From contig NC_133657.1 in the NCBI RefSeq assembly GCF_009905375.1, positions 45,310,192 to 45,374,191 of the forward strand: DNA of 64,000 nt, written 5' to 3'. The position numbers were made by a program, and so were the translations under genes. This document shows, piece after piece, positions 46,201 to 56,125 of the stretch. This DNA is from Apium graveolens (Eukaryota > Streptophyta > Magnoliopsida > Apiales > Apiaceae). How positions within the stretch are numbered: position 1 is the stretch's first letter; the number at the start of each line of letters is the position of its first letter. The notes beneath the pieces were generated by a model that ran no database searches, was not told the origin of the DNA, and saw only the letters and a program-made list of their open reading frames with translations.

Positions 46201-46666
46201 CCATTGTTCACTTGATATCATAAACATATTCACCTGATGATCATTATTCTCAGTTTTGTCATTGTGACTTGCTGAGCTAGTTAGCTCATTTGTGCGATGT
46301 TGTTTATATTCTTTCCAGTTAAAAAAGAACCAGTTGGTAAAGAGGATCCCCAGTCCAGCGCAAGAGCTAGGGGTTCAGGTTGAGAAAGCTGAGCTAGTAG
46401 GCTTCTTTTGGAATAATTTAAGTTTGTAAAAGTTTATAATAATATTTAATACTCAGTTTGAATTTGAAATAGTTGGGATTTGACCGGTTTGTAATATATT
46501 AGTGTGTTTGGCTTGTGTGCATACTTTAACCTGTTGCGGTCCGTGGTGATTGGTAAGTAGGGTCATTGCATATATTATTATTATCTTTATTATTGTTATA
46601 AGCAGGTTATAATTAAGGTGTTTGTGTGGACCCCAAACTTCTGACCCGGGTTTGGAGGGCGCCACA
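43236..46666 (+). mobile_element. Solo LTR of the Tekay-type gypsy (3.43 kb)
   Basis: It starts TGTAATATCCGGGATATATC and ends GGAGGGCGCCACA. It is related along its length to the 3' LTR at 25379-28826. It is flanked by ACTTG on both sides and no internal sequence remains, so it arose by recombination between the two LTRs of a full element. It lies inside the RNase H gene of copia E. No gene is inside; ORFs such as the minus frame at 43529-43885 are chance. Confidence 0.93.
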
Positions 46667-48483
46667 ACTTGAGCACAACAACTTCCTGCAGCTATGTATT
46701 CAGCTTTAGCTGTAGAAGTAGATATAAATTGTTGTTGCTTGCTGTACCAGGATACAAGTCTTTGTCCAAGAAATTGACAGCTTCCACTGGTACTCTTTTT
46801 GTCAACCCTACATCCAGTAAAATCTGCATCTGTGTAACCAACAGCTTCAAAACCAGTTCCCTTAGGATACTATAATCCCAGGTTAGGAGTCCCCTTCAAG
46901 TATCTGAAAATCCTTTTCACAGCCATCAAATGTGATTCTTTAGGATTGGCTTGAAATCTTGCACATAGACATGTTGCAAACATGATGTCTGGTCTACTTG
47001 CTGTTAAATAAAGCAATGATCCAATCATCCCTCTATAGCTTGAGATATCTACACTCTTGCCCTTTTTATCTTCATCCAACTTTGTTGCAGTAGACATAGG
47101 TGTAGATGCAGGTGAACAATCAATCATTCCAAACTTTTTCAATAGATCCTTGACATATTTGGTTTGGCTGATGAAGATACCATCATTTCTTTGATTGACT
47201 TGAAGTCCAAGGAAGTAACACAGTTCCCCCATCATACTCATTTCATATTCATTTTGCATGAGCTTGGAGAATCTTTGGCAGAGCTTCTCATTAGTAGAAC
47301 CAAAGATGATATCATTCACATAAATCTGAACAAGGATCATATCTTCACCATGTTTCTTGTAGAAGAGAGTCTTGTCTATGGTTCCTCTAGTAAAATCATG
47401 CTTTAGTAGGAAATCAGATAGTGTGTCATACCAAGCTCTAGGTGCCTGTTTTAGTCCATATAGAGCCTTGAGTAACTTGAACAAAAAATTTGGAAATTTT
47501 GGATCTTCAAAGCCAGGTGGCTGTTGCACATAAACTTCCTCTTCTAGATCACCATTCAGAAAGGCACTTTTGACATCCATTTGATACACTTTAAAGTTTG
47601 AATGTGCAACAAATGCTAGGAAAATTTTTATAGCTTCAAGTCTTGCAACTGGAGCAAAGGTTTCATCATAATCAATTCCTTTTTCTTGTGAGTAGCCTTT
47701 TGCAACCAACCTTGCTTTGTTTCTGGTAACTATGCCATTTTCACCCATCTTGTTTTCTTCATTGTTTGTATGACTGCTATTTTCTTCTTCCCTTTCTCCC
47801 CCTGAGTTTGTGCTCTCAAATTCAGGTGTTTGAGATGAGTTTCTATTTTCATGATTTTCTTGTTGAGTAATCTCTTCATTTAATATATGTTGTGCATCAA
47901 CTTCATCTTCTTCATCCGAGTCACTATCAATGTTGAGGTTTTCAAATGCCAGGGCTTCAGCTTCATTATCAACAAGGCATTTCAAGCCTAGACATTTTTC
48001 ATCATCAAAGGTCATATATGTGCTCTCCATAATCTTCTTTTGATCAATCACATAAACTTTATAGGCTGTTCTTTCCAGTGAATATCCCAGAAAAATTGCT
48101 TCAAAAAACTTTGAGTCAAATTTTCCCACATATTCAGAGTTGTCTTTCAAGATATAACACTTGCTTCCAAACACATAAAGATGCTTTACAGTAGGCTTTC
48201 TCTTAGACATGATTGAATAAGGTGACTTGCCATGTGCCTTGTTAATGAGATATCTGTTCTGAGTGTAACATGCAGTGTTAACAGCCTCTTCCCAGAAACT
48301 TGTTGGCAACTTGGCATCTTGCAGCATTGTCCTGGCAGCTTCAACCAATGTTCTATTCTTTCTCTCAACTACTCCATTTTGTTGAGGTGTTCTGGCAGCT
48401 GAGAATTCTTGAACAATGCCTTTGTCTTTGCAGAATTCACTTAATGTAGCATTTCTGAATTCTGTTCCATTGTCACTTCTCAA
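46667..48483 (-). pseudogene. Copia E integrase end, RT and RNase H (537 open codons)
   Basis: The minus frame from 48483 holds [40 protein letters not shown] with the catalytic Glu, [27 protein letters not shown]-type end and an acidic linker. It then jumps straight to [20 protein letters not shown]: the first RT segment seen in A and C (AMQEELN... to WVFRN) is deleted in frame. RT continues [40 protein letters not shown] and [14 protein letters not shown], with Asn in the YVDD box, then RNase [21 protein letters not shown] and [14 protein letters not shown]. The open frame ends at 46870. Further RNase H (AAEYIAAGSCC-like) is readable to 46667. Confidence 0.87.
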
Positions 48484-49250
48484 TCTTTTTACACAATTAC
48501 AATCTTCAGCCTATTTTTCTAGCTTCTTGATGTGCTCAATTATGATGTGTGGAGTTTCATCTTTAGAGTACATGAACCCTACCCAAGTGTATCTTGAGAA
48601 ATCATCCACCATCACAAGTGCATATTTGTTCCTTGAGATTGATAAGACATTCACTGGCCCAAATAAGTCCGTACGAATAAGTTGCAAGGGTGCACATATA
48701 AAATTCATAGTTTTTGACTTGTGACATGATCTTTTCATTTTTCCTTTCTGACAAGCTTCACAAACTTCAACTTGAGCAAATTCCAGTTTGGACATATCAC
48801 TTACTAACTTCTTTTTGACTAAGATGTTAATTGCCTTGAAATTCAAGTGAGACAACTTCTTATGCCATAAATTGCTTTGTTCTTCTGATGCCTTGGTGTA
48901 AAAGCAGCAGATACCATCCTTATTTGTTGAGTCCAAATCTGCAACAAACAAGCTTCCTTTCCTTACTCCTTTCAGAGCAACTTCACCAGTTTTCTTGCTG
49001 GTAAAAGTGCATTCTTCTTTGTTACATCATCAAGACCAGCTACTAGTGCTACATCATCAATGACAACATTTTCAGAAATAATCTTGCCATATCCCATTGT
49101 GAATCATTTGCTGTTGTCTCCAAAGGTCACTAGTGGGCTAGCTTTCTCCTCAAACTATGATAGCAAGGCCTTTTGACCTGTCATATATCTGGAACATCCA
49201 CTGTCAATGATCCATATGACTTTATTCACTTTGCCCTACGCATAATGAGA
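48484..49250 (-). pseudogene. Copia E protease and integrase core, broken
   Basis: The minus frame at 48951-48511 includes LWHKKLSHLNFKAINILVKK with CEACQKGK (HHCC), LIRTDLFGPVNVLSISRNKY with the first catalytic Asp, and VMVDDFSRYTWVGFMYSKDE. Upstream pieces near 49200-49060 retain the protease/pre-integrase flank in other frames. A stop near 48511 separates it from the catalytic continuation RSDNGTEF at 48483. Confidence 0.82.
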
Positions 49251-49251
49251 T

Positions 49252-51628
49252 TTAGTTATGTTTAGTGACCCAAGCAGTGTTGGGTACTTTCTTCTTGTTA
49301 ACTGATTTGGAAGAAGTAGAGTGAGTTGTTTTAGATACAATAGAATTCAATAATTGTTGTGCATTTTCCCTTTTTGATGTAGACTCAATTTTTGTTTCTT
49401 TAAGGTCTACTCTCAGTTTGTGGCAACTCTTTATCACTTTCAAGTTACAAAGGATGCAATTAAACTTACCGCAAAATGAGTAGGGATCATTTAAATCTTC
49501 TACATTGTATTTGCAAGATCCTTCAGTTAGCTTACTAACCACCTTTTTACAAAGGTGAGATAGATGATTAGTAGAGCCACATCTTTCACATTTCTTTCCA
49601 GGAGTATCAGCAACATAAGCTAGATTACTGCTTTTGTTTATCCCTATTTTCTCATTTCTATTATCCTTCTTCCTTCTTGCATCTTCAATCCTTATACCTT
49701 TGACAGGTTTCTTAGTACTTTAGTTGTCCATGAGATTTTCTTAAGCCTTAGAAGATTGAGTTGAGCTTGCATTTTTCTTTTCATTATCCTCATCTACAAT
49801 TTCTTGCTTGATAATCAATTCTTCTTTACTGAAATCAACTTCACAAGCCTTGAATACAGGTGACCCAACCTTTTTCAGCATTGCTGGAACATTTTCATTC
49901 TCTGTTGCTTTTCCTTTGTCTTTTATGTTTTTCTTTTTACTGTTCAAGTCACCATAATCAAGACCAATATCAATGTTTGCGCATGGTTTTTTTCTTCATG
50001 GTACTGACCAACCAATTCAGATGCATTCTTGAAGGATTTCAACTTTACTTCATTTTCTCCAGTTTTTTCCTTAGCACAGCCTCAATCTCATTTGCACACT
50101 TGAGTTTGTTTTTCAGATAACCATTTTCTTGCTTCAAAGCTTCAAGCTCCACTATCAACAATTTAGTTCCTTCTTTTTCATTCTCAAGCTTCTCATTCAA
50201 CTTTGTTAATCTGCTAACTTCTTCATTAGCAGCAACCATGCTTGTGTGGATATGAAATATTTTTGTTCTCATCTTCTCAACAGTTTCCTTATATTGATTC
50301 ACATTTAAATCAGTGGAGGTAAGAGTTGGTACCTGTGATTTAGATGAGGATGATTCTCCTTGATCCAAGGCCATGAGAGCATAGTTTCCAAATTCTTCAT
50401 CTTTATCATTTTCAGAGTCATCCCAACTTTTACCTTCTGCAATATAAGCTTTGCTTTGCTGTTTTCTCAGAAGAGCTTCATATTTTGCTTCAAGTTCAAG
50501 ATAAGCTTTATATTTCTTTGCCTTCTTGGATTTCCTGCATTCTGTAGCAAAGTGACCTAGTTCATCACAATTGAAGCACCTTATCTTAGATCTGTCAACA
50601 AATCCAGTTTTGTAGCCATTCTTGCTATCAGAATTGTACTTCCCATTTTCCATCCATCTGCTGTCTTTGTTGAAGGATTGTCCTTTATTCTTGAAGAATC
50701 TTGGCTTCTTTACTCTAATATTAGAGAATTTCCTAGCCAAATAGGCCATTTACTGATCTAGCTCATCCAGTTTTTCAAGATTATAGAACTCATCTTTTCC
50801 CAATTCCAGAATGACTTGTTCCTATGAATCATTTGTTCTTTTTTCACTTGTTGAGACAACTGGAGTTTGAGATCTAGGTTCATCTTTGAATGTTTGACTT
50901 TCATTTACAATTAAAGCACTTGAGCCATTTATAATATGTCCTTGACCAGATCTCAATGATTGTCTTTGAATCATCTCTAGTTCATATATTTTGAGAATTC
51001 CATATAGAACTTCCAGTGTTATTCTGCTCAAGTCTCTTCCTTCCCTGATTGCTGATATTTTCTGTTCCAAATGATCAGGAAGAGTAAGCAAGAACTTTAG
51101 ATTCACTTCTTCAACTTCATAGTATTTGTCATGAAGTTGTAAGTTATTTATTAGCTTATTGAATCTTTCAAACACTTTAGTAATGCTTTCCTTTGGCTTA
51201 GCCATGAAACCCTCATACTGTGAAATCAGTATTCTTCTTTGATTTAATCTGGCTTCCTCAGTTCCCTCACAGAGTATCTCAATCTTTTCCCATATTTGCT
51301 TGGCAGTGTCATAGTTGACAATGTTATTGTACATTACATTGTCAAGTGACTCAATCAACATTAATTGCAAGCTGCTATCCAGGGAAACTTTCTCTTTTTC
51401 AGATCAGTATACTCAGCAGGGTCTTTTAGAGCATAAAGGGCTGGGATAATCCTGTCTCCATCTGTAGATTCCTCAATTCTGACCGTAGGAATGAAAGGTC
51501 CATCCTTGAGGATGAACATAGAGTGGATTAGCCATCTTGATAAATAACATCATTTTCTTTTTCCAAAGATTGTAGTTAGCTTTGTCAAAGGTAGGAATTT
51601 TGATGCTACTGATTTTCTGTGTATACAT
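49252..51628 (-). pseudogene. Copia E gag, broken in several places
   Basis: The likely start is ATG at 51628 (MYTQKISSIKIPTFDKANYN), followed by frame breaks. The capsid segment is 51370-50822 (QLMLIESLDNVMYNNIVNYD; FERFNKLINNLQLHDKYYEV; VNLKFLLTLPDHLEQKISAI). The nucleocapsid segment at 50749-50045 has a CCHC knuckle (CFNCDELGHFATEC), the KAYIAEGKSWDD motif and a coiled-coil region (LTKLNEKLENEKEGTKLLIV). Tail pieces at 49947-49741 and 49542-49252 match the SIRE-type gag C-terminus (YSFCGKFNCILC; KVPNTAWVTKHN). It closely resembles copia B gag. Confidence 0.82.
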
Positions 51629-51665
51629 TCTTCCAAGATCTTGAATCTGTTTACTTTCAGATTTT

Positions 51666-51677
51666 GCTCTAATACCA
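51666..51677 (-). other. Primer-binding site of copia E, one mismatch
   Basis: The plus strand reads GCTCTAATACCA, one change from GCTCTGATACCA, 2 bases from the LTR start at 51680. Confidence 0.85.
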
Positions 51678-51679
51678 CT

Positions 51680-53184
51680 TGTTAGGTAATGAATAACACA
51701 TAGAGGTGGGGGGTGAATGTGTTTTACTATTTTTAGGCTTTTCTTGAATGTTTATGGTTGAACAAAGTAAATTAATTTTTGTAGTAAAATGTGTTCATGT
51801 AGAATTTAAGCTTGCAGAAAATAAAGAACACAGATCTTCAAAACTCACTTAATTTTATATTAAATGTAAGACTGTTTTGCTACAAAATTTCTATGCTCTT
51901 TTATGATAAAGAGCTTAGCTTCTCCTTGAGAGTGTTACAAGAAATTTGATCTAAATTGTTACATCTGACTAAGGACCAGTGTTAACTTTATAGTTCAGTT
52001 AACTGCTGGTTTACACAGGGCGTAATAAGACAGGCTATTAGCTTTATTAAACTATCACTTGTCATTTCTATTTATAGAAAAGTAGATCTTCCATTTCTGA
52101 CTTAGCATATCTTTAGCATCCCGTGTTCACTTTAATCTTCCTCTGTCAGTTAATCTTTACCATTGATCTTGCACACTCTTCAAGCTGCTTTTTGAAGACT
52201 TGTCAATCCAGCTGTTGGATTGTTTGTTGATTGTTTATCTTGGATATTGAACTGATCTGCAACTTTGTACTTTGAGATTGTACCTCGAGATCTCTAGTTT
52301 AGGTTTATGGAACACTTGACATCTCAATAAGTATATTGACTTATCGAGATCTCTAGTATTCCATATTTGGTATGACTTGTAGAGGTCTTCAGTTCTCTAT
52401 AAGAGAATTTTGAGCTTTTCGAGATCTCCAGTATTCACATCTTCACTTTGACTTATCGATAGCTGTTAGTTCTCAAGTAGCTTCTTGACTTGTCGATATC
52501 TCAGAGTTCTCTAGTCAAAATTCAACTTGTCGATGTCTCTGAGTTCTTTAGTGAATTTTGACTTATCGATATCTCTGAGTTCTCTAGTAGACTTGAACTT
52601 ATCGATAACTCAGAATTCTCTAATGAATGTGGACTTTTCGATAACACTGAGTTCTCTAGTGAAGAAATGGCTTGTCGATATCTCTAATCTTCATGTCTTC
52701 AATTTGACTTGTCGATATCTCTGAGTTCCCTAGTAGCTTTCCTGACTTCTCGATAAGCCATTCTGGAGTTCTCGAGTGACTTCTCTTAACATTAAATCTG
52801 TGACTTGTAGAGATCTTGACTTAGAGTATTTTTCCTAAAACAAATTTATTCAACTCCAAGCTTCTTCATAATTCTTCTGAGGCATGATCTTCTTGATCTT
52901 CTTCCAGATAAAATTCTTAGGCTTGACACTGTTTATAGAAAAAGGCTCCAGTCCGCTCCTTTGACATTTTACAGACTTAAAATGTTACAAGTACAAAATA
53001 CAGATTAAGATAACAATGCAACTTACTTAGGGTTCGCCCCAAGCTTAGCTGATTACCAAAAATAACAGTTCATTAATCTCCTTCTTAGATCAGATGTCCA
53101 TTTGGCTTGCTTCATATTTTGATCAGGGATACCAGTGATATTGTTATCTCTAGTAATCTTTGACATCATCATTTATATTTAACA
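51680..53184 (-). mobile_element. LTR shared by copia E (5') and element F (3'), 1.5 kb
   Basis: The ends are TG...CA: plus strand TGTTAGGTAATG at 51680, TATATTTAACA ending at 53184. On its left lie a primer-binding site and the E gag, as for a 5' LTR. On its right lies a polypurine tract, as for a 3' LTR. It contains the 37-bp motif array at 52300-52780, and its right two thirds match 41131-42290. No gene is inside. Confidence 0.87.
52300..52780. repeat. 37-bp-period motif array in copia E LTR
   Basis: Twelve degenerate copies of GACTTGTCGATATCTCTGAG start (TGACTT position) at 52337, 52373, 52411, 52449, 52486, 52522, 52559, 52594, 52630, 52668, 52705 and 52743. Spacing is 35-38 bp. Most are followed by TTCTCTAGT. 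Confidence 0.88.
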
Positions 53185-53197
53185 ATCCCCCCAACTT
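53185..53197 (-). other. Polypurine tract of element F
   Basis: The minus strand reads AGTTGGGGGGAT directly before the LTR start TGTTAAATAT, like the tract of copia B (GGGGGAGAT before TGTAAG). Further purine-rich minus-strand runs lie at about 53268, 53310 and 53410; repeated tracts are known upstream of SIRE-type 3' LTRs. Confidence 0.75.
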
Positions 53198-53852
53198 GTT
53201 CATTATGGAATTATGGACAAGTTCTGATTAATGATGTCAAAACTCTAACTAAATGCAGAAGTCAAACTCCCCATCTTGTCTTCTTTTGAGAGTTGCATTT
53301 AGATTTACTCTCCCCTATCAAGAATAAGCTTGCTCTGCTCCTCCCTTATCCAGAACAGAAAAGAATATTTTCATCTGGAAACATCAATCTGCTATTTTGG
53401 CATTTAGATATATTCTCCCCCCTTTTGACATTATCTCCAGGTAAAAAAATCCAGCTTGATGCACATTGTTTAGGCTTTTGTCATTATTTATTTAGAACAC
53501 TATCAGCAACTTTAAGTTTTAGTGACCTGTAGTGATTGTTAGTAAAAAAAAGTCCTAAGCTCTCTATTCTTTTGAATCAGTAGTCTCTCTACTTCTCATT
53601 GCACTAGTCTCGTGACTTTTAAGAGTCAGAGTTTCCTCACAAGGATTTCTAAATCCAGACACTCATCTACCTCTCCTTTTTCCAGGAAGGATCATGCCTC
53701 TCTTATTTTCTGTTTTTCTCTCAATCTTTTCTCTCATCCTCACATGAATGGCTCAATTTGCCTGACTTACAAAAATAAGAGATGTCTGAGAAGAGTTGTC
53801 TGTGAACATATGAATAGGGGTAATCCACATAGGTCTAATCATACTCATGTTA

Positions 53853-54380
53853 TCAGAAGAGAGAGTACCAGTTTGATGTTGTGAGGGGCTGATTTATCAG
53901 ACACACCGTGACTAGGATCATAATTAAACTCACAGATTGCTCTGTGGTTTTGACAGTGTCTTGTTCTCCACTTGATGTGGGAACCTCCAATTGAATTGAA
54001 GGGGATTTGACTGGGTTAATGTCATGTACACCAGCCTCAAACCCTTGTGTGTCTTGCAACACACTGGCACTTGAATATGCTATTCTTGCCTTTCTTATGA
54101 CAGTATAATAGGCAATTGTACTTCTAGCTTCAACTGCTAAGGCAGCTTCTGCTAGAGTTATGAGGGGAGTTATCCCTACATGAGGAATCTCCAATTGAAT
54201 TGGAGAGGATTTAAATAGCTCCCCCTCAGGAGTACTACCCTCAAACCTTTCAGTCTATGAAGACTGTTGTGCACATGAAGGTGCATCAATGATATTCATG
54301 GGATCTTCAGTGAAAACTGATGAAATTCCCATGTTTGTGGAGGTTTCTTTTCTCTTAACAACAAAACAACTGAAAACCAC
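53853..54380 (-). pseudogene. SIRE-type 3' accessory ORF remnant (unknown function)
   Basis: The open part (53853-54194, 113 codons) reads MEIPHVGITPLITLAEAALA and VIRKARIAYSSASVLQDTQG. Upstream in the same direction, up to 54380, the frame can be followed past a stop (GSTPEGELFKSSPIQLEIPH). Two related phrases, SPIQLEIPHVG and SPSIQLEVPTSSG, mark an internal repeat. It lies between pol position and 3' LTR, where SIRE-type elements carry extra, often env-like-annotated ORFs. No membrane segment argues for an envelope. The function is unknown. Confidence 0.45.
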
Positions 54381-54833
54381 TTAGAAGTTTCTGTCCTTTT
54401 ATAAGATAGGTTTCTTTTGAGAGTCACCTAAGTGAATTTGAGTTTATGTTTGTGTTCCTATATCTGAGTGAACTGCAGTATTACCTGTTGGTTGATTATG
54501 TGACTTTCCTATTGTTGTCTGAAGAGATTGTGTTGGACCTGGAATGCATTTGAACACATGTAATCTTTTTGAGGTTAAATTAAACATATGCATTGATATA
54601 TAAAGTTGCAAGCACTACGAAAGGAAGGATAATAATCAATTGGGTTGTAAACATAAGGTAATCATGCCATAAACAACAAGCAACCAAAACAAATTGATAG
54701 AAAAGAAGAGAATTTTTGTTAATAATAATAAAAATAGAGTACATTAAGATATAGATTACACCATGTGAATCCTAATCCTAATCTACTCTAGCTTTGCCTT
54801 CTTCTTCTCGACCTTTATCCTCCTTTCCCGGCG

Positions 54834-55152
54834 CTAGTAAGCTCTGGACATGGAGTTTGCAAGAGAGATGATCCTCTCCTGCAACTCCAGAGCAGCCAGG
54901 CGTTGCTGCTCAGCCACCATAGCACGCCTCTCTTGCTCCTGAATGACTTCTCCCTCAAAGAAAAGGAGGTCTAACTGATCATCGCACGGGAGTTCATCAA
55001 AAACATCGCGTGGAACATCAAAAGGGTTGCATATAACCCCTTTGATTCGGACTTAAAGTCCAAAAAGGGTCATAATACATCCTATTATCAGCCAAGTGAT
55101 AGGCTGGAAGATACACACTGTTGCGAAGAGTGTGGAAAACAGTGGCAGTCAT
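54834..55152 (-). pseudogene. Small gene with its own TATA box, one frameshift
   Basis: From ATG at 55152 the minus strand reads MTATVFHTLRNSVYLPAYHL, ADNRMYYDPFWTLSPNQRGY and MQPF. A stop follows unless one frame is shifted; the next frame continues DVPRDVFDELPCDDQLDLLF, FEGEVIQEQERRAMVAEQQR and LAALELQERIISLANSMSRA to TAG at 54834. The product of about 105 codons would be acidic, then helical and Gln/Glu/Arg-rich. I do not recognise the family. A TATAAATT on the minus strand at 55251-55244 and a CT-rich leader before the ATG make a plausible promoter. It may be a captured host fragment or a non-pol gene of this copia family. Confidence 0.45.
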
Positions 55153-55243
55153 TTGAGAGAGAGATGACAACTGAGTGAGTTTTGAGGTTTAGGTATTTGA
55201 TGAGAAAGATAGTAGTGATAAATAATGAAGAACGAAGGTTTTG

Positions 55244-55251
55244 AATTTATA
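55244..55251 (-). promoter_or_regulatory. TATA box of the small gene
   Basis: The minus strand reads TATAAATT about 92 bp before the ATG at 55152, with a CT-rich leader (ATCTCTCTCTCAA) just before the ATG. This is typical for a plant promoter, but is not proof of transcription. Confidence 0.4.
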
Positions 55252-55846
55252 GTAGGAGAGAAGAAAGAAAACAAGAAACGCTTGAGTTGCCCGATTATAA
55301 TCATACTAGCGTGCTTTACGAGTATCTAGACAGATATAAGAGACTTAATTTTCTAGTTACTATTTCCCATGCAAATACTCGAGAATCTTAGTTCACTTTT
55401 TAGGTTAACTATTCCCCATACAAATAAACAAGTACTCCTACAGAAAAAGTAACCCTCCTATCAGCAACATATTTCACTAGCTAACTCAACAAAGCAAATA
55501 CTGATAAGAAATTATTTTGAATAAATTTAAAACTTAATTTCCAATAGTTAAATAAATTCAATTATTATCAGCATTCTCAAAGCATCACATATAATGTACT
55601 AGTCTACCTACATAAGACAAAAACAATAAAAGAATGCACATAAGCACATAAATGTGGTAATAAGTCTGAGTAATTAGACAAAGTATGTCAAAAGTATTTT
55701 GTTGAACATAATTTATGAGTTAAATGTTCAGTTTGCCTAGAATTTTAAGAAATTCCAAGATAAAATATATATTCGAAAAGTCTGGGGATTTATAGTAAAA
55801 GTAGATGACTTGTCGAGAACTCAAAAATAAACATTTGGAGTTAGTC

Positions 55847-56125
55847 TGTTAAATATATTTGATAATGTCATGTGTAATATGATTTGTGTTTAGTTTTCAG
55901 ATCTTACCTAACAGGACAAATCAGTACTTAACTGGAAATTAGCACTTATACTGAAGACATAACTAAAGATATCAGAACTTAAGTTATCAGAACTTAAGGT
56001 TCAGAAGATATTTATCAGGAGATAATATCAGGACTTAAGATGACTTTCAGAAAAGGTAGGCTGCTGATTGAAAGGAAAGAAGATCGAGACTAAGACAGAA
56101 AGAATTGTGCATGAAGTAGGAATTC
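55847..56125 (+). mobile_element. Copia A-family LTR fragment, plus orientation
   Basis: It starts TGTTAAATATATTTGATAAT and matches the copia A LTR (22645-23207) read in reverse: TAGTTTTCAG, ACTTAACTGGAAATTAG and repeated ATCAGAACTTA at 55970-55995. It is cut at 56125 by LTR-I. Whether it is a solo LTR or part of a full element cannot be seen. Confidence 0.75.

Larger units (their letters stand above)
46667..53184 (-). mobile_element. SIRE-type copia element E, main part
   Basis: From the 5' LTR (51680-53184) it runs through the primer-binding site, gag, protease, integrase, RT and RNase H, interrupted at 46666 by the solo LTR and resuming at 43235-43117. The 3' side is a composite LTR at 40356-42290 with a deletion and a gypsy LTR piece in between. 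It is the oldest visible layer on this side of the nest. Confidence 0.85.
53185..55846 (-). mobile_element. Element F: 3' internal region of a second SIRE-type copia
   Basis: The region begins with a polypurine tract against the shared LTR and runs to 55846, where a plus-strand LTR fragment cuts it. It contains a coding remnant at 53853-54380 and a small promoter-bearing gene at 54834-55152, but no pol. If the tandem model is right, its pol and 5' LTR lie beyond the right edge. The stretch 55260-55846 holds no recognised feature. Confidence 0.6.
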
